Part shown: positions 18,701 through 25,885 of the stretch, piece after piece
Layout of the letters: each line of letters opens with the position of its first letter
How positions within the stretch are numbered: position 1 is the first letter of the stretch
NCBI GenBank assembly: GCA_050246015.1
Contig: JBFWWU010000001.1
Location: 467,636-531,635, forward strand
DNA length: 64,000 bases
Origin: JTS-AC122 sp050246015
GTDB taxonomy: Bacteria; Planctomycetota; Phycisphaerae; Phycisphaerales; UBA1924
Reading direction: 5' to 3'
Position numbers and translations under genes: made by a program
The notes under the pieces: model-generated
The model's database searches: none
What the model saw: only the letters and a program-made list of their open reading frames with translations
What the model was told of the DNA's origin: nothing

Positions 18701-20351
18701 GCATCCTCTTGATCGTCTCATTCGTCGGCTGCAGCGACAGGATCTGATCCGCGTACCCCTCCGCCTCCTTGTAGTTCTGGAGTTGCCGCTCGATCGTCAT
18801 CATCTGGTACAGCGACCGCAGGTTCGTCGGGTCCCGCCTCAGCACGTTCTCGTACTGCGTCTTGGCGCCTCCCAGGTTCCCCAGCAGCACCTGCAAATCT
18901 CCCTGCAGCGTCAACCCTTCGACGTTCTTGTTGTCCGTCTTCTGGTTGAATTCCTCCAGTTTGATCCGCGCCGCGCCCGTCTTGAGTTCCGCCATCAGCA
19001 GCCGCGCGTCCAGCAGCAGCACCAGGCTCTCCCCCTCGCCGATGTACTGCACCAGCCGATCCCGGATGCCCCGAGCCTCGTCCACCGCCTTCTGACGCTC
19101 CGCCGCCGACGACTTCTCATCCAGGTTCGCCAGTTTCGCCGTCACCATCTGCATCATCGCGTCCGCCCGCTGACCGTACAGGTACACCCCTTCCAGGCTC
19201 AGCGGCAACGCCGGCAGATCCGCCACCGCCTCGAACATCGCCATCGCCTCCGCCGGCTTCTCCGCTCGCAGCGCCGCTCGCCCCTTGGCCATCAGCAACG
19301 ACGCATTCTTCGGATTCGCCTTCAGCAGCGCATCCAGGAACTCCATCGCTCCCTCCGGACCGATCCGCGGCGACTGCATCGCCATCCCCGCCGTCGCCAC
19401 CGCCGTCGCCACGTCCAGCGTCTCCGCCTTCTCCTGCTTGATCGCTTCCATCAGCCCCAGCAACTTGTCGTTGAAGTTGACGTACAACTGACCCCACGTC
19501 AGCGTGTTCTTCCCCGCGATCACCGCCTGGTTCATCTCCATCTGCAGCAGCGTCAGCCGCACCCGCGAACTCTCCGGGTGCCCCGCCACGAACTCCGCCA
19601 GCAGATCTCGCGCCTCCTGCCCCAGCCGGTCCGCCCCCGCCGGGTCCTTCGCCCGCAGTTCCCCCGCCGCCAGCACCATCAGGCTCGTCTTCGCGTTCAT
19701 CGCCTCCGCGTCCCCCGGATCCGCCTTCAGCGCCTTCTCCAGCGCCTCCTTCGTCGGCTCCATCAGCGTGCTCGACTGCGCCACCCCCTGCAGCCGCACG
19801 ATCGCCACGTTCGCGATCCCCACGTACCGCTGCAACTCGTCCGCTTCCGACTCGTTGTCGAACCGACCGATCGACTCCTTCGCCTCATCCGCCAGCACCT
19901 GCCACGCCTCCACGCTCGTCGGCGAAAACCGCTCGATCCGCGACATCGTCCAGTCCAGGTATTCCCGCTGGATCGACACGTCCTTCGGCGACGAGTTCCT
20001 CAGCCCCACCCACGCCGACGTGTAATCTCCCCGGAACCGGTCCGCGTACGCCTGCTGCGGCGTCGGAGTCAACTTCTCCAGCGCCCCGCGCCACTTCCGG
20101 CAGAACTCCGGACTCGTCGGCTCCCGATACACCGCACGCGAATAGAACAGCACCGCCTGCTCCAGCGCCTGCGTCTTCTTCTCCTTGTCCAGTTCCCCCG
20201 CTGCCTCCTGCAGTTTCTTGTCCCCCAGCGTCGCGTACTCCGCTCCGCTCTTCCGCAGCGCATACACGCCCGCCACCATCACGCCCCCGGCCAGGACGAT
20301 CAGCCCGATCGCCAGGAACACCACGAACCGAACATTCACTCGTGAAGCCAT
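15777..20351 (-). CDS. Giant TPR-repeat membrane-anchored protein of the exosortase/EPS locus
   Basis: A 1524-residue protein with one N-terminal membrane helix (VNVRFVVFLAIGLIVLAGGVMVAGVYAL, about 6-33) and then nearly continuous tetratricopeptide-like helical hairpins to the end (for example GVVHLSLKNYDKAENALVQA and AEAYFALGQYDKAIEVFEKI). By position it corresponds to the TPR protein PrsT of PEP-CTERM/exopolysaccharide loci, but it lacks the lipobox of that family and is longer. It is probably a periplasmic scaffold for polymer assembly or export. The ATG at 20351 has AAGGG 10 bases upstream; the open frame up to 20423 precedes the membrane helix and is not used. It lies 75 bases downstream of the EpsI-like gene. 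Confidence 0.85.
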   Translation of the reverse strand: MASRVNVRFVVFLAIGLIVLAGGVMVAGVYALRKSGAEYATLGDKKLQEAAGELDKEKKTQALEQAVLFYSRAVYREPTSPEFCRKWRGALEKLTPTPQQAYADRFRGDYTSAWVGLRNSSPKDVSIQREYLDWTMSRIERFSPTSVEAWQVLADEAKESIGRFDNESEADELQRYVGIANVAIVRLQGVAQSSTLMEPTKEALEKALKADPGDAEAMNAKTSLMVLAAGELRAKDPAGADRLGQEARDLLAEFVAGHPESSRVRLTLLQMEMNQAVIAGKNTLTWGQLYVNFNDKLLGLMEAIKQEKAETLDVATAVATAGMAMQSPRIGPEGAMEFLDALLKANPKNASLLMAKGRAALRAEKPAEAMAMFEAVADLPALPLSLEGVYLYGQRADAMMQMVTAKLANLDEKSSAAERQKAVDEARGIRDRLVQYIGEGESLVLLLDARLLMAELKTGAARIKLEEFNQKTDNKNVEGLTLQGDLQVLLGNLGGAKTQYENVLRRDPTNLRSLYQMMTIERQLQNYKEAEGYADQILSLQPTNETIKRMRDEIDALVKAKEQPNSVEGVLVRAQEMAGGVSRDFAAALKLLRESQKEYKDVRITRAIVQVLAMSEDREGALTAANDGLAAYPGDVMLTQFVAQLSEQDPAKAAIRTIDGASGLDEQTKHIQKALVYRRFGMTQESRGEITKAAAIDPKAPGVIELQFGEAIRDRNIAEAKRLAGEAMTVNADNVGGLTFKARIEMLEERYADAAATLDETLVKDKLNGVVWRLLGAVRGQLGQLDSAGKAYDEALKIKPDDTESIVGSLRIKMARRQYGEALKFARENEAYAGGNPDFVDLWLGAESVAPNGDRAKAIEVRRKMRERLPENEQNNYALALLLVDARQFDEARRLIDEMQAKTPGSVRLLEAETHLLLAQGQAAAAGERFTRFVNALPAEKHNEDPYIAIASLMLRYGQTAVAMELFDQGAKRQDPKTMRADRQRAEAYFALGQYDKAIEVFEKIAAAKPADVKAVEGRILAAMVRGGRLRDAKGKLDAMGEAALGADPNLLIVRGDVLAGLGDREGAIKSYDQAVAAEKGNSFAFVKRGDFLMGDSQREKDAEDDLKQAILIDRGSYVARQRLAVLYTRQDRFDDAAKVLKEGLALDPDNSQMRQDLIDVYTIAKRPNNVVIEVEQAVNRSPNDAAWLLRAREIMGRLEKWDAATEYAGRLWERSKSAASAMGYVDAMLKSSKPDLAKILAVLSAPELNTAQDLRLLTARARVQLARGKVAEATNDLNAAINLVKPTEPAQVGAFFQGLELIYPKATDRVAALKALEPKSGYKSWFAVWLYKAMADSSEMTADGLAGLKQIGEGSEPPAVRAAAYAAIGSRMHADKKNEEALAAWRAGLTADPYDAELNNNVAFSLATLLNRASEALPYAEKAALALPNNSNVLDTLGVVHLSLKNYDKAENALVQAQAYAEGEGERTAVFLHLAQLRAAQGNRVEAQKFVGYVKELMRLSDDVKARFAEDLAKTEAMVNAMG

Positions 20352-20426
20352 TTCATCAACCCTTCTTCGCCACGCCCGCCCGCTCAACCAACTCGCCTCC
20401 GCCGCCCATGGCCCATCCCCCATTGC

Positions 20427-21302
20427 CTACTTGCTCCCACCCTTCACCTTCACCCAGTCCGGCACGCACAGCATGATCTCCGGCAACAACTCGCTCAGCA
20501 GCGATTGCGACATCTCCGCCAGTTCCGCCGCCGAACTCACCTCCGGCGACGATACCTGCACCTTCAGGTAGTACGCATAGTCGTCCGTCAGGTTGAAGGC
20601 CAGCAGCCGCACGTCCTCCGCGCTCGACGCCAGTTTCCCATTCGCTATGAAAAAGTACCCCGCGTATATCTTCACCCCCGACTTGGGCTCAATAAAGTCC
20701 GTCACCCGCAGCGGCACCGTGTCCCGAACTCCCTCCCCCGCCCCGTCCCCGATCGTCAGATCAAACGGCAGCACCACTTCCTGCCCGTTCCGGTTCGACC
20801 CCGCCAGGTGCAGCCGCGCCGCCGTCACCACGTGCTCGCTCTTGAAATCCCCCGGTACCCCCGATGCTCGCCTCCACCGCGACGTGTCCAGATGCACCGG
20901 CACCTCCACCGTCCCCGAGTCGATCACGAACCCCCCGCCCACCATGCACCGCTCCGGCACGTGCGGCACCGTGTCCACCATTCCCGTGTAATACGCCAGG
21001 TGCAACTCGATCGCCCTCGCCCGTTTCCCCGGCGCTGGGTTCCGCTCCACGTACACCCGCGTCAGGTAGTTCTCCGTCCCCAGCGTCTTCTTCACGTCCT
21101 CGCTGACTTCCCGGTCCTTCCCGATCCGCTTCCAGAACTCCGTCTCCGCAGGTACCGCCCGCACCGGATACGCCGCCTCGATCGGCTTCTTCCTCAGGTA
21201 CAACTTGAACGCGCTCACCGCCGCCGTCAGTCCCGCCGCGCTCACCCCCAGCGTCAGGAAGCACACCAGAAACGCGGGTTGCAGCAGTGCTCGGCGGTTC
21301 AT
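20427..21302 (-). CDS. Exosortase-associated EpsI-family protein
   Basis: A 291-residue protein with one N-terminal membrane segment (LLQPAFLVCFLTLGVSAAGL) and an extracytoplasmic domain. It carries the EpsI/DUF3485 hallmark of a Cys and aromatics in a segment about calling cards such as AYYTGMVDTVPHVPERCMVGGGF, here in the middle of the protein, and ends with a domain containing VKIYAGYFFIANGK. EpsI proteins are found beside, or fused to, exosortases; their biochemical role is not settled. The ATG at 21302 follows GGGAG by 4 bases. It is preceded by the exosortase gene with a 227-base spacer made largely of a tandem repeat. Confidence 0.85.
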   Translation of the reverse strand: MNRRALLQPAFLVCFLTLGVSAAGLTAAVSAFKLYLRKKPIEAAYPVRAVPAETEFWKRIGKDREVSEDVKKTLGTENYLTRVYVERNPAPGKRARAIELHLAYYTGMVDTVPHVPERCMVGGGFVIDSGTVEVPVHLDTSRWRRASGVPGDFKSEHVVTAARLHLAGSNRNGQEVVLPFDLTIGDGAGEGVRDTVPLRVTDFIEPKSGVKIYAGYFFIANGKLASSAEDVRLLAFNLTDDYAYYLKVQVSSPEVSSAAELAEMSQSLLSELLPEIMLCVPDWVKVKGGSK

Positions 21303-21334
21303 CCATTCACTCCCGGCATACTCCAAAGCAACCA

Positions 21335-21536
21335 CCTCGGTGCCTTGATGCCTCTTGCCTCGATGCCCTCTTCTCCATCACCGTCTCTTCGCTTTCCATC
21401 TCCCCAGTCCCACGCCCCGGATCCCATCACCCTCGCTCCCTCGGTGCCTTGATGCCTCGTGCCTCGATGCCCTCTTCTCCATCACCCTCTCTTCGCTTCC
21501 CATCTCTCCACTCCCACTCCCCATCACCCTCACTCC
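21335..21536. repeat. Tandem direct repeat, 104 bp then 98 bp
   Basis: Two consecutive copies of a pyrimidine-rich unit: copy 1 at 21335-21438 and copy 2 at 21439-21536, both starting CCTCGGTGCCTTGATGCCTC. They differ by a few substitutions and a 6-base deletion near the end of copy 2. Within each unit the phrase TGCCT(T/C)GATGCC recurs. The second copy runs over the stop codon of the exosortase gene (21530-21532). The repeat fills almost the whole spacer between the exosortase and EpsI-like genes. Confidence 0.9.
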
Positions 21537-22456
21537 CGCACCGCCCGGTTCAGCGCCCACACGATCCCCATGTACACCAGGAACCCTGGGATCAGCAGCA
21601 GCGTCCCGATCAGCGTGTGCGCCTGCCCCGTCGCCAGGTCCGGGTCCCACAGCGTCAGCATCCCAAGCACCGCGATCCGCGCCACGTTCAGAAGCACCGC
21701 CACCGGCATCGCCAGCAGCACCAGCACCACACGCTGCCACCAGTACCGGCACCCCACCAGCGCCACCGCCGCCCCCAGCGCGATGAACGCGATCACCATG
21801 CTCATCCCCGCGCACGTCTGCGCCACGTCCAGCGAGTGCGTCGCCCCCGTCGAATCCACGATGTCCAGCGTCACCCCGCTGCGCTTCACGTTCACCCCGA
21901 CGATCTGCAGCAGCACGTCGCCCCCTATCGCCGCCCACTGCTGTAGCCTCGTCGTGATCACCTGCAGGATCTTCTCCGAGATCGTGACCATGAACACCAG
22001 GTACGCGATCGGCAGGAACAGGTGCCGCATCATCCCAGGGCCCAGCAGCACCAGCACCATCCCGAACAGCGTCAGGATCATCGCGTACCCCTGCGCCATG
22101 TGATTCGGGATCCCCACCACGAAGAACGGGTACGACACCACCCCCAGCAGCATCGGCGCCAGCCCAGGCCAGTACGCCCCCACCCGCTCCTTCATCATCG
22201 CCTCCCTCGCCTGCCAGATCAGGTACCCGCTGATCAGCGGCACAAAGAACGAGTGCGACCAGTTGCTGTCCCCCGCGCTGTGCCTCGCCTGCGTCCGCAG
22301 CCAGTTCCAGAAATACGCCCCGAACACTCCTGCCAGCAGCCCCGCCTTCACCAGGTTCTCCGGGCGCGAAACCGCCCCCAGCAGCGTCCGCTGAGGAAGC
22401 GATGCGTTCCCCGCCGCCGTCGGAGTCGTCCCGGAATGACTCGTCGCGGTCGTCAT
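21530..22456 (-). CDS. Exosortase (archaeosortase/exosortase family transpeptidase)
   Basis: A polytopic inner-membrane cysteine transpeptidase that cuts PEP-CTERM-type tails of exported proteins. In 308 residues with about eight helices, the catalytic triad is clear: Cys215 in AQTCAGMSM, Arg260 in LLNVARIAVLG and His280 in GQAHTLIG. The N-terminal 35 residues are polar. The neighbours (EpsI-like, SLBB export lipoprotein, TPR protein, Wzc-like protein) are those of known exosortase/EPS loci. A candidate substrate is encoded at 5.7-6.5 kb and a degraded one at 25.9-26.3 kb. The exosortase subtype (XrtA, XrtU or other) cannot be settled by eye. Confidence 0.93.
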   Translation of the reverse strand: MTTATSHSGTTPTAAGNASLPQRTLLGAVSRPENLVKAGLLAGVFGAYFWNWLRTQARHSAGDSNWSHSFFVPLISGYLIWQAREAMMKERVGAYWPGLAPMLLGVVSYPFFVVGIPNHMAQGYAMILTLFGMVLVLLGPGMMRHLFLPIAYLVFMVTISEKILQVITTRLQQWAAIGGDVLLQIVGVNVKRSGVTLDIVDSTGATHSLDVAQTCAGMSMVIAFIALGAAVALVGCRYWWQRVVLVLLAMPVAVLLNVARIAVLGMLTLWDPDLATGQAHTLIGTLLLIPGFLVYMGIVWALNRAVRE

Positions 22457-22508
22457 CTACACATTCTCGTTCCCGGTCCCCCCGTCCCGACTGCCCATCC
22501 CCGCTCGC

Positions 22509-24110
22509 CTACCTGTTGAGCGACCGGTCAATACCAAACACGTCGCCCGAGAAGTTCCGGTCCAGGATGAACCCGAACCCGTAACTCGCCCGGATCCCCT
22601 GCCGGAACACCGCCAGCGGGAACGCCCAGAAGTTCGTCCCGATATTAATCACGTCCTCCGGCTTCACGTAGATGTTCGGCTGCGTCTTCTCCGCGATCGC
22701 CCGGTAGTTCAGCCGGATCGTCGCTTCACGGTCGTTGCTCACACGCCGCGTCAGGTCCACACGCTCCGGGATCGCCTGCCCCGCCAGCCCGTTCGCCGCC
22801 ACGATCGCCTGCTGTAGCGTCAGTTTACCCGACGGCGGGATCCCGTACGCCCCCGGATTGTTGATCGCACCCTCTATGTAATACAGCCCTTGATCCGGAA
22901 TCGGCACCCGGATCACATCCCCAGGCCGGATCACGATGTTCACGTCCGCGTGCCCCGCCAGCAACCGCTGCGCCGGCACCTCGATCACCCGCTGCGCCAT
23001 CACGTCCTGCGCCACGTTCGCCTTCGCCAGCGGATCAATGCTCGGCGCCGCCGGCGTCGCCCGCGGCGACATCCCCGTCTGCCGCGTCCACTGCCCGTTG
23101 ATGAACACCCACTTCGTCTTCCCTCTCACCGGCGCCGACACCGGCGCTCCCGGCTGCGACTCGTTCACCCCTTCCGTCGGCATCCGCTCATTGATCAGGT
23201 CGATCTCCGGCTTCTTCTCCGGCTGCTTCGCTCCCTCCGGCTGCGCTCCCACCCGCCGCGCCCCCGCCCCTCTCACCCCCACTCCCATCGCACCGGGAGA
23301 CCCGTTGCTCTTCTTCGGCTCCCCTTCCAAAATGTCCCGCATGATCTTCTCGGCGTCCTCCGGTTTCAGCGGCGGCTTCGTCTCCGGCGCATCCACCGGC
23401 TTCTCCGACGGCGCGGGCGGCACGCTCACCCCTCGCACCTCGTCGCTCAGCGGCACCTGCCGTATCACCAATATTTTCTGCGCCTGCTCGCTCACCCCAC
23501 CCGCCGCCGTCAACGCTTCCAGCAGCCGATAGTCAGGCTTCGGAATGAAATACCCCCCGGGCTGCGCCACCCCGCCCGTCACGCTGAACGTCTGCTGCCG
23601 CTGCGCCCTCACCGTCACCAGCACCTTCGGATCCGCCAGGATCTGCTTCTCCCGGATCGCCTGCGCGATGATCTCCGTCACCTCCGAATCCGTCTTCCCG
23701 AGCACGTACAGCGACCCGATCTTCGGAAAGTTGATGTACCCCCGCTGATCCACCGTCGCCGGGATCTGGTCCGTCCGCGAACTCTGCGAGAAGTTCTCGA
23801 CCTGAATCTCCAACTCATCCGACGGCCCCAGCCGGTACGCCATCGCTTCCGCGATCAGGTCCTCCCGCGTCGGCTCGCTCGTCTCGATCTCGTCCTGCGG
23901 CGCCTCTTCGATCGCCGCGAGCCGCTCCAGGATCGGCACCGACGTCGGCGTGTGTTCCCAGTACCCCGTCACGCTCGGATCAAAGTACGAATCCACCTCG
24001 CACCCGATCATCCCACCCACCATCATCCCCCCCGCCGACATCCCCAGCACCATCGCGCTGAGGCTCCTGGGCTTCTCAACCCGCCGCCGATTCTCACGTC
24101 GATCGCTCAC
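22509..24110 (-). CDS. Polysaccharide export outer-membrane lipoprotein (Wza/SLBB family)
   Basis: A Wza-type protein forming the outer-membrane channel for exopolysaccharide. Of 533 residues, 18-37 form a lipoprotein signal with GGMIGC (lipidation Cys37). The Poly_export domain begins near AYRLGPSDELEIQVENF and continues with GYINFPKIGSLYVLGKT and ADPKVLVTV. SLBB repeats follow (QTFSVTGGVAQPGGYFIP; then LYYIEGAINNPGAYGIPPSGKLTLQQAI). Between them is a variable, Pro/Gly/Lys-rich insertion of about 150 residues (about 225-375). A GTG start is used, with AAGGAG 7 bases upstream. It is the first gene of the leftward exosortase/EPS block. Confidence 0.9.
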   Translation of the reverse strand: MSDRRENRRRVEKPRSLSAMVLGMSAGGMMVGGMIGCEVDSYFDPSVTGYWEHTPTSVPILERLAAIEEAPQDEIETSEPTREDLIAEAMAYRLGPSDELEIQVENFSQSSRTDQIPATVDQRGYINFPKIGSLYVLGKTDSEVTEIIAQAIREKQILADPKVLVTVRAQRQQTFSVTGGVAQPGGYFIPKPDYRLLEALTAAGGVSEQAQKILVIRQVPLSDEVRGVSVPPAPSEKPVDAPETKPPLKPEDAEKIMRDILEGEPKKSNGSPGAMGVGVRGAGARRVGAQPEGAKQPEKKPEIDLINERMPTEGVNESQPGAPVSAPVRGKTKWVFINGQWTRQTGMSPRATPAAPSIDPLAKANVAQDVMAQRVIEVPAQRLLAGHADVNIVIRPGDVIRVPIPDQGLYYIEGAINNPGAYGIPPSGKLTLQQAIVAANGLAGQAIPERVDLTRRVSNDREATIRLNYRAIAEKTQPNIYVKPEDVINIGTNFWAFPLAVFRQGIRASYGFGFILDRNFSGDVFGIDRSLNR

Positions 24111-24505
24111 TGGCCCGCTCCTTCAGTTCTCTCTTCCATTCCTCGTCGGCGAGTTCGCCTCTTACGCCTCCCCCCACTGCGCAGTTCTTGCTGACACGCC
24201 CGTTCCTCGCGCGCGTCCGATGCCCCCCGTGCTTTTCACCCCTCCCGAATAAGCCTCCGAATCGTCACTATCGGTCCTTTTGCCCCTGAATACTCCGTTC
24301 CTGCGTCCATTTCGACCCTCATTCGCACTCGTTGCCGCCGCCGGTACCAGCACCGGCGCGCTCGATCCTGCCGTTGCACCCTCCTCCTACACTTGCCCCG
24401 ATGCACCTCCCGACGACCACACCCCCTCCCCCCGAACCCCTGGACCCCATTTCTCGAACGATTTCCAGACATCCGCGCCCGCTCGGCGGCGATCCCCTCC
24501 GCCGA
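24111..24505. other. Divergent intergenic region at the GC-skew switch
   Basis: A 395-base stretch between the leftward export-lipoprotein gene and rightward lipA. The + strand is strongly pyrimidine-rich throughout (for example CTTCAGTTCTCTCTTCC). I looked for DnaA boxes (TTATCCACA and close variants), an AT-rich unwinding element and hairpins and saw none. Promoters for both genes should be here, but no convincing -10/-35 pair was found. Confidence 0.4.
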
Positions 24506-25621
24506 ATGGACAGGCCGATCGTAAGCCTATCGGGTCTCATCCTCAATAACCACGATTCGGACCCGCAGCACCTCGTTACCAAGCGAAAACCCGCCTGGCT
24601 TCGGGCCAAAGTCCCCGGCGGCGAGGCCTATTCCCGCCTGAAGTCCATCATCGACCGGCATGCCCTGCACACCGTCTGCCAGGAGGCCGGTTGCCCCAAC
24701 ATGGGCGAGTGCTGGGCCCGCGGCGTGGCGACCATCATGATCCTGGGCGACACCTGCACCCGCGCCTGCGGGTTCTGCAATGTCAAGACCGGGCGCCCCG
24801 TCACGCTCGACCTGGACGAGCCCCGCCGGGTCGCCGAGAGCATGCGGCTCATGTGCGAAGATTCCCACCTGAAGCACATCGTGATCACCTCGGTGAACCG
24901 GGATGAACTTGCCGACGGCGGGGCGTCGATCTGGGCCGAGACCATCGTCCGCACTCGCGAACTGTGCCCCGATCTATCAATAGAGGTGCTGATCCCGGAC
25001 TTTGAGGGAAACTGGGACGCGCTTCAGAAAGTGATCGATGCCAGGCCGACGATCATCAATCACAACCTCGAAACGGTGCGGCGGATGTACCCGGCGGTCC
25101 GGCCCAGCGCGAAGTTCGAACGCTCGGTGGAACTGCTGCGGCGGGTTAAGCAAGCCGGGATGATCGCCAAGACCGGCATCATGGTCGGCATCGGCGAGCG
25201 CGACGAGGAGGTGCTGGAGTTGATGGGGGAGGTGCAGGAGAAGACGGGGAGGAGCCACGCAGGGACGGAGCCACGAAGCCAGGGAGGGGAGGCTGATGGT
25301 TCCGCGTGTCGGGTAGCGCATGCCGAGGAACCCGGCGGCTCCCGGGCAGCGGCACACCAACCCGCTTGTTCCACTCCTTTGTCGCCTCGTCGCTCCGTCG
25401 CTCCGCTGCGTTCTTCCTGCGACATCCTGACGATCGGGCAGTACTTGCAGCCGACGCGGAATCACCTGCCGATCGATCGGTGGGTGACACCGGAGCAGTT
25501 TGAGATGTTCAAGCGCGAGGGGCTGGCGCGCGGGTTCAAGATCGTGGAGAGCGGCCCGCTGGTGCGGTCGAGTTACCACGCGGACCATCAGTCGGAGTCA
25601 CTGGTGAAGTTATCCGGTTGA
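24506..25621 (+). CDS. lipA: Lipoyl synthase LipA with 58-residue in-frame insertion
   Basis: A radical SAM enzyme that inserts two sulfurs into octanoyl chains on lipoyl domains such as that of SucB. In 371 residues the auxiliary cluster cysteines are Cys58, 63 and 69 (CQEAGCPNMGEC), the radical SAM cysteines Cys84, 88 and 91 (CTRACGFC), and the C-terminal RSSYHAD carries the serine ligand. HNLETV and GMIAKTGIMVG are also family-typical. Residues 247-304 are an insertion between a helix (ELMGEVQEK) and the strand CDILTIGQYLQP, where other LipA have only a short turn. It is encoded by a repeat-like DNA segment (25244-25417). The start at MDRPIVSLSG gives the normal N-terminal length; the frame is open to 24332. 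No Shine-Dalgarno is evident. Confidence 0.93.
   Translation: MDRPIVSLSGLILNNHDSDPQHLVTKRKPAWLRAKVPGGEAYSRLKSIIDRHALHTVCQEAGCPNMGECWARGVATIMILGDTCTRACGFCNVKTGRPVTLDLDEPRRVAESMRLMCEDSHLKHIVITSVNRDELADGGASIWAETIVRTRELCPDLSIEVLIPDFEGNWDALQKVIDARPTIINHNLETVRRMYPAVRPSAKFERSVELLRRVKQAGMIAKTGIMVGIGERDEEVLELMGEVQEKTGRSHAGTEPRSQGGEADGSACRVAHAEEPGGSRAAAHQPACSTPLSPRRSVAPLRSSCDILTIGQYLQPTRNHLPIDRWVTPEQFEMFKREGLARGFKIVESGPLVRSSYHADHQSESLVKLSG
25244..25417. repeat. Repeat element inserted in frame within lipA
   Basis: A 174-base segment whose left part (GGAGCCACGCAGGGACGGAG and following) and right part (reverse complement GGAGCGACGGAGCGACGAGG) form imperfect inverted arms of about 30-35 bases. The centre contains a GC-rich palindrome (ACCCGG...CCGGGC near 25330-25347). 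The low-complexity arms look unlike the rest of lipA. Its length is a multiple of 3, so the frame is kept. It resembles small non-autonomous REP/MITE-type elements; membership of a genomic family cannot be checked here. Confidence 0.7.
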
Positions 25622-25708
25622 GTTCGATCGTCCACCACTATTCGCCTGCCGTGCGTCAGTTGTCGTCCTTCTGGCTGGTGCCCCCGGATGGCGTGCAGAT
25701 GTGCAGGT

Positions 25709-25803
25709 GTGCCACCGATCGCGGCTTTTGAGCGATCGGTGTCTCTGCCAGTGCGAGGAGCGAACGAAGACACCGATCGTGCAAGAGCCACGATCGGTGG
25801 CAC
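25709..25803. repeat. 95-bp imperfect palindromic element between lipA and pdhB
   Basis: Two 35-base arms, 25709-25743 and 25769-25803, are inverted copies with only a few mismatches (outer 13 bp GTGCCACCGATCG is perfect). Each arm itself contains CGATCGGTG-type sub-repeats. The 25-base centre holds CCAGTGCGAGGAGCGAACG. It would form a long stem-loop in RNA or a cruciform in DNA. It sits just past lipA and could also stop transcription, though no T-run follows. Confidence 0.85.
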
Positions 25804-25885
25804 ATATCCGCCGTCGCGAGCGTGAGACTGAGGACCCCACAGCCAAGCACCATGAATTGACGGGCCGCACCGGATCGCTTCGGAT

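Noticed and set aside
16230..20345. A 1371-codon open frame on the + strand opposite the TPR gene
   Set aside because: It is arginine/histidine/proline-rich nonsense created by strongly biased codons of the real minus-strand gene; no domains, no ribosome site.
24111..24505. Replication origin with DnaA boxes at the skew switch
   Set aside because: Skew supports an origin, but no TTATCCACA-like boxes or AT-rich element were seen, so no oriC feature is called.
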